Origin: DAOTTX01 sp034437515
GTDB lineage: Bacteria; Chloroflexota; Anaerolineae; Aggregatilineales; Phototrophicaceae
DNA: 51,198 nucleotides
Assembly (NCBI GenBank): GCA_034437515.1
Contig: DAOTTX010000281.1
Span: 1-51,198, forward strand
Direction of reading: 5' to 3'
The notes below the pieces were generated by a model. It ran no database searches and was not told the DNA's origin. It worked only from the letters and a program-made list of their open reading frames with translations. How positions within the stretch are numbered: the first letter of the stretch is position 1; each line of letters starts with the position of its first letter. Of this stretch, positions 37,100 to 44,437 are shown piece by piece. A program made the position numbers and the translations under genes.

Positions 37100-37618
37100 G
37101 TGACAGAGCAATTACCACCTGATACTGAATCCGGTGGCGGGTGGTCGCCGCCGCTTTGGGTGATTCTGTTAGCCCTCGCGGTTCTGGTCTTCGCTGTCTT
37201 TGTGGGTGTGGGGGTTTTTCGGGCGCTATCAGGACTGATCTTCCCGCCCTCACCACCCTTGCCGGACAGCGTCACGGCGGTGGAACATGAAAATCTCGCG
37301 CATGGGCGTGACCTGTGGCGCTATGAGTCTGCACTTAATCCGTGCGAACTGGTCGCCTTCTATGAGCAACAAAACAGCACCTGTACGTTGAGCGTTCCGT
37401 CTACCTGCGATGGCACAACGTACAACAGCCTTGATTATTCTGTAGAAAGTTTTGCGACCTGTACCGGTCAGGGGACGTACTCGATCTATGGCCTACGCTG
37501 GGAATTGACCGTTGACGTCGCGTGGTCACGCGAGGGTGAAACCACATACTTCGATTTAATGCGTGAGACGCTGTGGAGCGGGCCACCGCCGGTTGCAACC
37601 TCAACGCCGCCGGGTTAG
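37100..37618 (+). CDS. Single-pass membrane hypothetical protein
   Basis: 172 residues from GTG 37100, two bases after the previous stop (an alternative TTG at 37085 would overlap it). Residues ~17-38 (PLWVILLALAVLVFAVFVGV) form one membrane segment. The outer domain has four cysteines (PCELVAFYEQQNSTC, STCDG, FATCTGQG), so two disulfides are possible. It seems related in layout to the preceding gene. The end overlaps the convergent 97-residue gene by four bases. Confidence 0.65.
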   Translation: MTEQLPPDTESGGGWSPPLWVILLALAVLVFAVFVGVGVFRALSGLIFPPSPPLPDSVTAVEHENLAHGRDLWRYESALNPCELVAFYEQQNSTCTLSVPSTCDGTTYNSLDYSVESFATCTGQGTYSIYGLRWELTVDVAWSREGETTYFDLMRETLWSGPPPVATSTPPG

Positions 37619-37908
37619 AGCCACTGCATCGCATCTTTCCAGATTTTGTCCAGCGTGACGACCTGCGCCTCTTCTTCGATCTCCTGCCGGATGTAATGCC
37701 AGGCTTCGTCGGGGTCATAATCATCGTCAATGTCGATCAGACCGCGCTCTGTACCTTGCATCGTCACCCCTGCAACACAGATCAACGAACGCACGTAACG
37801 AAACAAATGAATCTCTTTCGTCTCCAACCAGAAGCCATATTTCGTGCTGTTGCCACGTTCAGCCGGTGGCGTCATATTAAAGTTTCTACTATCCGAAGGT
37901 GAACTCAT
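37615..37908 (-). CDS. Small hypothetical protein
   Basis: 97 residues: a polar N-terminus, then YGFWLETKEIHLFRYVRSLI and an acidic tail DIDDDYDPDEAWHYIRQEIEE. There is no membrane segment. The amino-acid use and the neat four-base overlap with the convergent gene support a real gene. The family is not recognised. Confidence 0.55.
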   Translation of the reverse strand: MSSPSDSRNFNMTPPAERGNSTKYGFWLETKEIHLFRYVRSLICVAGVTMQGTERGLIDIDDDYDPDEAWHYIRQEIEEEAQVVTLDKIWKDAMQWL

Positions 37909-38024
37909 TCTCAGCCATCTTTCACTTTCTCTTGGTGGGGATTAGTATCAGTATAATCGACCTTTCTCATCAGTGGATAAAAAATCCGTAACAAAATTGC
38001 GATTCTGTCTCATCCAGGCAAACA

Positions 38025-38052
38025 AAAACACGGACGATAACGTCCGTGTTTT
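38025..38052. terminator. Bidirectional hairpin terminator
   Basis: AAAACACGGACG (38025-38036) and CGTCCGTGTTTT (38041-38052) pair over 12 bases with an ATAA loop. T-runs sit on both strands (GTTTTGATT and GTTTTTGTTT). It lies 23 bases after the stop of the minus-strand DUF2892 gene. Confidence 0.75.
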
Positions 38053-38074
38053 GATTGATCATAATAAATTGCGC

Positions 38075-38266
38075 TTAAGATTTGCGCCGTGTAGACAGCC
38101 CAAATGGCAGGTAGACTGGGCAAAAGCTGATAGTCGCCGTTACCAGCAGCACAGCCCCCAGGACTGCGGGGATGACGTTCCCGATGACGACAGCGAGAAT
38201 GACGAGCGCGACGCCGGCGATGGCACGAATAACACGATCTGTACTACCCATATTGACTTGGAACAT
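38075..38266 (-). CDS. DUF2892 small membrane protein
   Basis: 63 residues. The pattern GSTDRVIRAIAGVALVILA, then a second hydrophobic segment and CPVYLPFGLSTRRKS, matches the DUF2892 inner-membrane family (YgaP-type tail, C-P-x-Y). Two membrane helices. GAGGAG lies before the ATG. The promoter-like sequence just upstream (38303-38334) matches the one in front of the sigma gene, so it is a likely target of that sigma factor. Confidence 0.85.
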   Translation of the reverse strand: MFQVNMGSTDRVIRAIAGVALVILAVVIGNVIPAVLGAVLLVTATISFCPVYLPFGLSTRRKS

Positions 38267-38302
38267 GATGTTGATCTCCTCTTGAGTTTTGTTTGTTATC
38301 CA

Positions 38303-38334
38303 TTAGATGCAAACCGGCACAAAAGGTTACATCC
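38303..38334 (-). promoter_or_regulatory. ECF-type promoter in front of the DUF2892 gene
   Basis: Minus-strand sequence GGATGTAAC (38334-38326), a 16-base spacer from the end of TGTAAC, then CATCTAA (38309-38303). The 12 bases GTTTGCATCTAA are identical to those in front of the ECF sigma gene (39220-39231). ECF factors typically recognise an AAC-type -35 and a short -10, often autoregulating. It sits immediately after the anti-sigma stop. Confidence 0.6.
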
Positions 38335-38338
38335 AGAT

Positions 38339-38587
38339 TCAAGATTGGTCAGATCGCTTCTCGAAGGCAACGGCAAGTTGCGCATACAACCGGGCCTGGC
38401 GCTGTGGTGACATTTGCTGACCGCGTTGCTGTGCCTTACCCAGAGCAATGGTCCGCTGTGTGGAATCCAACACAACACTGCAATTCTGGCAGGTGCTCAG
38501 ATGTTCCTGTGCGGCGGTGACCAATTCCTCGTCCAGATTATCGTTGATATAGTCCGACAAATATGCAAGCAGTTCTTCACAATTCAT
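38339..38587 (-). CDS. Zinc-finger anti-sigma factor
   Basis: 82 residues from ATG 38587, preceded by ATGGAGG. It begins NCEELLAYLSDYINDNLDEE and has the zinc-finger anti-sigma pattern HLSTCQNC (H-x3-C-x2-C) near residues 29-36. The C-terminal half is charged, and no membrane segment is seen, so this is a soluble ZAS-type anti-sigma, redox- or metal-responsive in known cases. The gene follows the ECF sigma gene by 11 bases, so they are co-transcribed. Confidence 0.85.
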   Translation of the reverse strand: MNCEELLAYLSDYINDNLDEELVTAAQEHLSTCQNCSVVLDSTQRTIALGKAQQRGQQMSPQRQARLYAQLAVAFEKRSDQS

Positions 38588-38598
38588 GGGGGCCTCCA

Positions 38599-39168
38599 TC
38601 ATTTCGTTTGGTTGACTCGTTCGGAAAAGTAACCCGCCAGCTTCTCACGCAGCAACAGGCGAGCACGGTGCAACCGCACCTTCACCGCCGAAGGGGAAAT
38701 ATCCAACACAGACGCCGCCTCCTTGACGGAAAGCGCCTCGACGTCACGCAGGATAAACACTGCACGTAACGCGGGTGAAAGCTCAGCAATAGCCTTTTTA
38801 ACTTCCGCCATGGCTTCGCTGCTACTTACCATCCGTTCGGGTAACTCCCGCCAGTCGATGAAAATTTCTGGCATGACACCGGTTTCATCCACCGAGTCAA
38901 AATCGACCTGAGGTCGCTGACGCCGTAGGCGCATCATACACTCGTTGTAAGCCACACGATACAACCATGTACCGAGTTGCGCTCTTCCGTCGAAGCCGTC
39001 AATATGTTCGATCAACTTCATAAATGTGTCTTGCACCACACCATCAGCGGATTGCTCATTATGCAATTGGCTAACCGCCAGTCGATAAATCTTATCTGCA
39101 TGGTCGGTGAAAACCTGCGAAAGTGCATCTGGATCTCGGCGTTTGAGTGCGGTGATTAAATCATCCAT
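38599..39168 (-). CDS. ECF-type RNA polymerase sigma-70 factor
   Basis: 189 residues. Sigma region 2: HADKIYRLAVSQLHNEQSAD, VVQDTFMKLIEHIDGFDGRA, LGTWLYRVAYNECMMRLRR. Region 4: AIAELSPALRAVFILRDVEA, then LSVKEAASVLDISPSAVKVR and LHRARLLLREKL. It directs RNA polymerase to a small stress regulon and is held by the co-encoded anti-sigma. It is preceded by a sequence matching its own presumed promoter (39220-39252), so it is probably autoregulated. Confidence 0.93.
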   Translation of the reverse strand: MDDLITALKRRDPDALSQVFTDHADKIYRLAVSQLHNEQSADGVVQDTFMKLIEHIDGFDGRAQLGTWLYRVAYNECMMRLRRQRPQVDFDSVDETGVMPEIFIDWRELPERMVSSSEAMAEVKKAIAELSPALRAVFILRDVEALSVKEAASVLDISPSAVKVRLHRARLLLREKLAGYFSERVNQTK

Positions 39169-39185
39169 ATAACTTACGTCCTCGT

Positions 39186-39213
39186 TTGCAGACTCCTGAT
39201 GACACTCTATTCT
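39186..39213 (+). promoter_or_regulatory. Possible promoter of the ileS leader
   Basis: TTGCAG (39186-39191) and TATTCT (39208-39213) are spaced by 16 bases. Transcription from near 39220 would give a roughly 318-base leader before ileS, which covers the whole folded region. It lies back-to-back with the sigma promoter. Confidence 0.35.
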
Positions 39214-39219
39214 ACTGAG

Positions 39220-39252
39220 TTAGATGCAAACACCACACTTGAAGTTACATTC
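39220..39252 (-). promoter_or_regulatory. ECF-type autoregulatory promoter of the sigma gene
   Basis: Minus-strand GAATGTAAC (39252-39244), a 17-base spacer, then CATCTAA (39226-39220), 52 bases before the sigma ATG at 39168. It shares TGTAAC and GTTTGCATCTAA with the site at 38303-38334. Confidence 0.6.
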
Positions 39253-39477
39253 ACTTCCCTCCACGAGATCATAAAATCTCATAATGGGTGTTAGGGGGTC
39301 ACTACTCTGGATGCAAATCGTGATTTCCTCTACCGGAAAGACCGTTCTTGCGTCATAATACAAGGGGCAAATTTGCAACGACATCACGTTATATTATGGA
39401 GGTGACCCCGTGCGGATGAGACCAGAGGCGCTCACCGCGCGGCTGATTGGTTACACGATACGGCAGTAGACACCCAT
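39241..39477 (+). ncRNA. Structured leader RNA upstream of ileS (class unknown)
   Basis: Two small hairpins come first: GAAGT/ACTTC (39241-39257, seven-base loop) and GAGAT/ATCTC (39265-39280). A closed domain follows. P1 is ATGGGTGT (39284-39291) with ACACCCAT (39470-39477). P2 is GGGGTCAC (39295-39302) with GTGACCCC (39402-39409). P3 is a hairpin at 39410-39440, GTGCGG-A-TGAG / CTCA-CCGCGC with loop ACCAGAGGCG. Inside P2, TGCAAAT (39312-39318) can pair with ATTTGCA (39371-39377) and CGTGAT (39319-39324) with ATCACG (39383-39388), in pseudoknot order. The ileS start is 60 bases downstream. T-box regulation is common for ileS in other phyla, but no T-box sequence is seen. Confidence 0.55.
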
Positions 39478-39537
39478 CTCGTTTAGTTTCATCGTTCATT
39501 CCGTATCAAAAACAAAGACGAAGGAGAGAAACCTTTC

Positions 39538-42500
39538 ATGTTTAAACCGGTCAGCCCGAAGGTTAATATTCAACAAGTTGAACAGGACGTCCAGGACTTC
39601 TGGCGTGCGAACCGTGTGTTCGAGCGCACGATGGAAGAACGCAAGGACGGCCCAAACTACGTATTCTACGAAGGGCCGCCGACCGCCAACGGTCAGCCCG
39701 GCACCCATCATGTGCTGGCACGCGCTTTTAAAGACATGTTCCCACGCTATAAAACCATGCAGGGGCACTACGTCCTGCGTAAGGGCGGTTGGGATACACA
39801 CGGCCTACCGGTCGAAATCGCCGTGCAGAAAGAACTCGGCATCCAACACAAAAGCGAAGTTGAAGCATACGGCATCGCCGAGTTTAACGAAAAATGCCGG
39901 AACAGCGTGTTCCGCAACATCACCGACTGGGAAAAGCTCACCGAGCGTATCGCTTTCTGGATCAACCTCGATGATGCTTACGTCACATTCACCAATGACT
40001 ACATCGAAAGCGTCTGGTGGATCCTCAAACAATTGTGGGAAAAAGACCTGATCTACCGGGGTTACAAGGTCGTCCCCTACTCCACTTACGCCGGGACGGT
40101 GCTTAGCTCGCACGAGGTCGCGCAGGGTTACAAGATCGTCAAGGACCCCAGCGTGTTTGTGCGCTTCCCGCTCAAAGATCAGCCCGGTGTGTATTTCCTC
40201 GCGTGGACGACGACCCCCTGGACGCTACCCGGCAACGCCGCGCTCGCCGTCGGTGAAGACATCGACTATGTGCAGGTCGAAGGCACGGCACAGGACGGCG
40301 AAGGCACCGAGCAGTTAATCCTCGCGGCTTCGCTGATCGAAAAAGCGTTGATTGAGCCGGAGAATTATAAAGTCGTCAAGCGGCTCAAGGGTAAAGACCT
40401 GCTCGGCACCCAATACAACCCGCTGTATACCTTCCTGCCCGTCGAAGAAGGCAAAGATCACGCCTACGTCATCGCCGGGGATTTTGTCAGCACGGAAGAC
40501 GGCACCGGCATCGTGCATATCGCCCCTGCCTTCGGTGAGGATGACATGCGAGTCGGTCGGGAGCATGACCTGCCGGTACTGCTGACGGTCAACAGTGAAG
40601 GTAAATTCATCGACGCGGTGACCAAATTTCGCGGTATGTGGTTCAAAGACGCCGACCCGGAGATCACCCGCGACCTGCGGATGCGCGGCCTGCTCTACAA
40701 GGTCGCGCAATACGAGCATAATTACCCGCACAGTTGGCGCACCGATGAGCCGCTGATGTACGTCGCACGGGAAACGTGGTACATCCGTGCCAGTGAATAC
40801 CGCGATCAGATGATCAACAACAACAACAAGGTCAACTGGACGCCCGATCATGTTCAGCAGGGGCGCTTCGGCAATTGGCTGGAAAATCTCAAAGACTGGG
40901 CGCTCGGACGTGAGCGTTATTGGGGTACACCGCTGCCCATCTGGGTGGATGAGGACACCGGTGATGCGCTGATGGTCGGCAGCATCCAGGAACTCGCCGA
41001 ACTCAGCGGACGTGACCTGACCGACCGCGACCTGCACCGGCCTTATGTCGATGACATCACCTTCCCGAACCCGAACGGGGGCGGCACCATGCGCCGCATC
41101 CCGGAGGTGATCGACGTCTGGTTTGACAGCGGTTCGATGCCGGTCGCGCAGTGGGGGTATCCGCTTAAAGACGGCAGTTCTAAGATGTTCGAGCAGCAGT
41201 TCCCGGCGGATTACATCTGTGAGGCGGTCGATCAGACTCGTGGCTGGTTCTACACACTGCACAGCATCGCCACGATGGTCTTTGACAGCCCGGCCTACAA
41301 AAATGTGATCTGCCTCGGTCATATCCTCGACGAAGACGGCAAGAAGATGTCCAAGAGCCGGGGCAACGCTGTCGATCCCTGGGATGTGCTGGACACCTAC
41401 GGCGCGGATGCCTTCCGCTGGTATATGTACACGGCTGGCCCACCCGGAGAGCCGCGCCGTTTTTCGGTCAACCTGGTCGGTGAGGTCGTCAAGAAGTTCT
41501 GGTCTACCCTGTGGAACACCTACAGCTTCTTCGTCACCTACGCCAACCTGGACGAATGGACACCGGAACAGACCGCGCCCCCCGTTGCCGAGCGTGACTT
41601 GCTCGACCGCTGGGCACTGGCATCGCTTCATGATCTGGTTGAGCGTGTCACCGAAGCGATGGAAAACTACGACGTCCCCAACGCGACGCGCCCGGTGCAG
41701 GAGTTCGTCGAGCAGTTGAGCAACTGGTACGTGCGCCTGAGCCGCCGCCGCTTCTGGAAATCCGCGAGTGACGACGATAAGCTCGGTGCATATGCGACAC
41801 TGCACGAATGTCTGGTGACAGTGGCTAAACTCATCGCCCCGACCATGCCATTCTTGAGTGATGCAATTTACCAGAATCTCGTCAGGAGCTATGACACCGA
41901 TGCCCCTGACAGCGTGCATCTAGCCCTCTGGCCCGAAGCCAATGCCGATAAGATCAACCGTGATCTACTCGCGGAGATGGATCTGGTGCAGCGACTGGTC
42001 AGCCTGGGGCTGGCGGCACGTAACAACAACGAAGTTGACGGCAAAAAGGATCCCATCGGTGTGCGCCAACCGCTGGCGAAGACACTGTTCCAGGTCAGTG
42101 ACAAAGAAGCCCCGGTCATTGAAAAATACACCGACCTCATCAAAGACGAGTTAAACGTCAAAGCGGTCAGCGCGTTGAGCGATGCTACTGACGTCACCGA
42201 ATACGCGCTCAACCCGATCCCGAAATTTCTGGGGCGCAAGTTCGGGTCGAACTTCCCCAAGTTCAAGAAGATGATGCGCGAGAGCGAACAAGCACAGATC
42301 AAACAATGGGCGGAAGCCCTGCTAGCGGGGAACAACATCACCGTCGAGATTGACGGTGAAACGCTGGAAGCCACACCCGAAGAGGTCGAAGTGCTTTACG
42401 GGGCGGCACAGGGCTACGCCGTCGCCGAGGAAAAAGGCTACATGGCAGCGGTCGATGTCACCCTCGATGATGAACTCATCATGGAAGGGCTGGCGCGTGA

Positions 42501-42753
42501 GGTCGTGCGCCGAGTACAGACCATGCGCAAGGACGCCGATTTCGACATCGACGACAATATCACCATCGTCTATGAGTCCGAAGGACAACTTGCCCAGGCT
42601 ATCGAGAAATTTACGGACTACATCAAACAGGAAACTCTTGCTACCGAGATGACACAGGCCAACGGCAAAGACGGCTACTACACCGCTGAGTTCAAAGATG
42701 AGGACGCCATCCGTGGAGATGCGCTCTCACTAGGTGTCAAACAGGTACAGTAA
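39538..42753 (+). CDS. ileS: Isoleucyl-tRNA synthetase
   Basis: 1071 residues. It charges tRNA(Ile) with isoleucine and edits valine. The class I HIGH motif appears as GTHHVL (residues 55-60) and KMSKS at 603-607 (DGKKMSKSRGNAVDPWD). The editing domain has WTTTPWTLPGNAAL near residue 222. VIDVWFDSGSMPVAQWGYP and QTRGWFYTL are typical core motifs. The length and sequence resemble type-2 (eukaryote-like, mupirocin-tolerant) IleRS; the C-terminal ~170 residues form the tRNA-binding extension. The ATG follows AAGGAG (39521-39526). The folded leader upstream suggests regulation. Confidence 0.96.
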   Translation: MFKPVSPKVNIQQVEQDVQDFWRANRVFERTMEERKDGPNYVFYEGPPTANGQPGTHHVLARAFKDMFPRYKTMQGHYVLRKGGWDTHGLPVEIAVQKELGIQHKSEVEAYGIAEFNEKCRNSVFRNITDWEKLTERIAFWINLDDAYVTFTNDYIESVWWILKQLWEKDLIYRGYKVVPYSTYAGTVLSSHEVAQGYKIVKDPSVFVRFPLKDQPGVYFLAWTTTPWTLPGNAALAVGEDIDYVQVEGTAQDGEGTEQLILAASLIEKALIEPENYKVVKRLKGKDLLGTQYNPLYTFLPVEEGKDHAYVIAGDFVSTEDGTGIVHIAPAFGEDDMRVGREHDLPVLLTVNSEGKFIDAVTKFRGMWFKDADPEITRDLRMRGLLYKVAQYEHNYPHSWRTDEPLMYVARETWYIRASEYRDQMINNNNKVNWTPDHVQQGRFGNWLENLKDWALGRERYWGTPLPIWVDEDTGDALMVGSIQELAELSGRDLTDRDLHRPYVDDITFPNPNGGGTMRRIPEVIDVWFDSGSMPVAQWGYPLKDGSSKMFEQQFPADYICEAVDQTRGWFYTLHSIATMVFDSPAYKNVICLGHILDEDGKKMSKSRGNAVDPWDVLDTYGADAFRWYMYTAGPPGEPRRFSVNLVGEVVKKFWSTLWNTYSFFVTYANLDEWTPEQTAPPVAERDLLDRWALASLHDLVERVTEAMENYDVPNATRPVQEFVEQLSNWYVRLSRRRFWKSASDDDKLGAYATLHECLVTVAKLIAPTMPFLSDAIYQNLVRSYDTDAPDSVHLALWPEANADKINRDLLAEMDLVQRLVSLGLAARNNNEVDGKKDPIGVRQPLAKTLFQVSDKEAPVIEKYTDLIKDELNVKAVSALSDATDVTEYALNPIPKFLGRKFGSNFPKFKKMMRESEQAQIKQWAEALLAGNNITVEIDGETLEATPEEVEVLYGAAQGYAVAEEKGYMAAVDVTLDDELIMEGLAREVVRRVQTMRKDADFDIDDNITIVYESEGQLAQAIEKFTDYIKQETLATEMTQANGKDGYYTAEFKDEDAIRGDALSLGVKQVQ

Positions 42754-42771
42754 AACCGGCGTCATCTCATC

Positions 42772-42803
42772 AATCCCGATCTCAAAACAGGTCGGGATTT
42801 TTG
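42772..42803 (+). terminator. Terminator after ileS
   Basis: AATCCCGA (42772-42779) pairs with TCGGGATT (42792-42799), followed by TTTTGTTTG. It lies 19 bases after the ileS stop. Confidence 0.75.
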
Positions 42804-42888
42804 TTTGCAACAGAGTTGGCACGTTTTCGGCACGTCAGCCGGTTATGATGACCACAATAACATTTTCAATTCGTATTTAGGAGGAACC

Positions 42889-44217
42889 ATGCAACGTAAA
42901 CTACTCTACTTTACTATTCTCGCATTGCTGCTGATGGTCGCACCACTCGTAAGCGCCCAGGAAGACGCCATCCCCATCGCCATTGGTGAAGAAGCCAGCG
43001 GCGAAATTTCCGGTACAGCGGCGACTTACGTCTTTAGCGCCACTGCCGGTCAGATGCTCATCGTAGATGTACTCTCCGAAGATTTTGAGCCAATTGCGGA
43101 AGTGAACGACGCCAGCGGTTCTGAAGTAGCCTTCGCCTTCGGTGGCGATACCTTCGCATCGGTCGTATTTACCGTGCCGGAAGACGGTGAATACTTCGCT
43201 TCCGCAGGTGAATTCATGGGTGAAGGCACCGGCGCATATACAATCCGTGTGCGCGAAGGCCAGACTATCGCTTTTGGTGACAGCGTCGATGCGGAAATCA
43301 ACGGCGGCACGGATGCCTACACATTTGAAGGCACCACCGGCACCCTCGCCGTGATTGAACTCACCACCACCGATATGGAATTCGAACTCGAACTTTACGA
43401 CAGCGCCGGTACGCTGCTGGCAAGTGACGCAGTGTTCAGCAGTGGCACCCAGGCCATCATCGAATTCCTACTCCCCGCCGACGACACCTACACCATCCAG
43501 GTACCGCTGTGGTTCGCCACCGATGTCCTGAGCGGACCCTACACCCTCAGCCTGAACAGCATCACGCCGGAAAGCCTGACCTACGACAACGGCGTGACCT
43601 CCGAAGTCACTGGCATAGAACGTAACTACTTCTTCTTTGAGGGCACGACCGGCGACGTCATCCACGTCACTGCGGATAGCGGCACGACCGAAGAAGTCGA
43701 AGGCATCGATGTTGACTTCGAACTGGTCGGCCCGGATGGTGAAATCGTGGCGACCGATAACTCTGATGGCCCCTTCTCTGATCCGGCACTGACGCGCATC
43801 CTGCTCCCGATGGACGGTCTGTATCTGCTCAAGGTCATCCCTAACGATGACGACGAAGCGCAGTACGGCAGTGTTGATGTGTTGGTGGAAACCGCCGAAC
43901 TGCTCACCACCGATGAAGGCCCGGTCAGCCTGACCCTCGGCGACCGCTTCGAGCAAGATTTCATCCGCTTCACCGGGGAGCCGGGTGCGTCATACACGCT
44001 GACCGTCACTCCAGAGCGCCCAATCGTCAGCTTTAATGCAGCCATCGGCGAAGGTCTGTTCAGCACCATCAACGGCACCGTCAGCAACGGTAACCGCCTG
44101 GTACTGGATTTCACCGTCCCTGAAGACACAACCGCCGGTCTGTTGAATGTCAGCCTGCGCCAGAGCAGCTTCCAGGATGCCACCACTTACGAAGTGAACA
44201 TCACCCCAGCAGAATAA
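42889..44217 (+). CDS. Exported PPC-like beta-repeat protein
   Basis: 443 residues from ATG 42889, which follows AGGAGG; the frame runs 28 codons further upstream without support. The signal peptide is MQRKLLYFTILALLLMVAPLVSAQ. The body has about four repeats resembling the bacterial pre-peptidase C-terminal (PPC) domain: for example YVFSATAGQMLIVDVLSEDFE, YTFEGTTGTLAVIELTTTD and NYFFFEGTTGDVIHVTADS, with DGEYFASAGE/DDTYTIQVP closing strands. It is very acidic. No catalytic domain is seen, so it is probably an extracellular binding or structural protein. A terminator follows. Confidence 0.8.
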   Translation: MQRKLLYFTILALLLMVAPLVSAQEDAIPIAIGEEASGEISGTAATYVFSATAGQMLIVDVLSEDFEPIAEVNDASGSEVAFAFGGDTFASVVFTVPEDGEYFASAGEFMGEGTGAYTIRVREGQTIAFGDSVDAEINGGTDAYTFEGTTGTLAVIELTTTDMEFELELYDSAGTLLASDAVFSSGTQAIIEFLLPADDTYTIQVPLWFATDVLSGPYTLSLNSITPESLTYDNGVTSEVTGIERNYFFFEGTTGDVIHVTADSGTTEEVEGIDVDFELVGPDGEIVATDNSDGPFSDPALTRILLPMDGLYLLKVIPNDDDEAQYGSVDVLVETAELLTTDEGPVSLTLGDRFEQDFIRFTGEPGASYTLTVTPERPIVSFNAAIGEGLFSTINGTVSNGNRLVLDFTVPEDTTAGLLNVSLRQSSFQDATTYEVNITPAE

Positions 44218-44243
44218 AGCAGAACAGAACACCGTAAATTTTG

Positions 44244-44283
44244 CACAAAGCACGCCCAAGCTTATGGGCGTGCTTTGTGTTTC
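44244..44283 (+). terminator. Strong terminator after the PPC-like gene
   Basis: CACAAAGCACGCCCA (44244-44258) pairs perfectly with TGGGCGTGCTTTGTG (44265-44279) around AGCTTA, then TTTC. It lies 27 bases after the stop. Confidence 0.85.
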
Positions 44284-44437
44284 AGCCCCGTTACACCCCC
44301 TGACTTTTGTGCAAAATCGACAGACATTTTTCCAAATGCACCTATTTTCACAATATCAATATTTCCGTAACCCGCGGAGTATGGTATATTCTGACAAAAT
44401 ACTTGCCAAAAAATAATTTCTTATAAGTGGATTTATC

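Noticed and set aside
39294..39315. GGGGGTCACTACTCTGGATGC resembling the 5' end of tmRNA
   Set aside because: No matching 3' tRNA-like half, TpsiC arm or tag frame follows.
39401..39440. T-box-like GGTGACCCCGTGCGG in the ileS leader
   Set aside because: The sequence differs from the T-box core (TGGNACCGCG) at key bases and is better explained as the P2/P3 junction; TTGGTTACACG at 39448-39457 also fails the consensus.
40315..41919. 534-codon open frame on the minus strand inside ileS
   Set aside because: Antisense shadow of the clearly coding ileS; composition is biased by the opposite codons and it matches no family.
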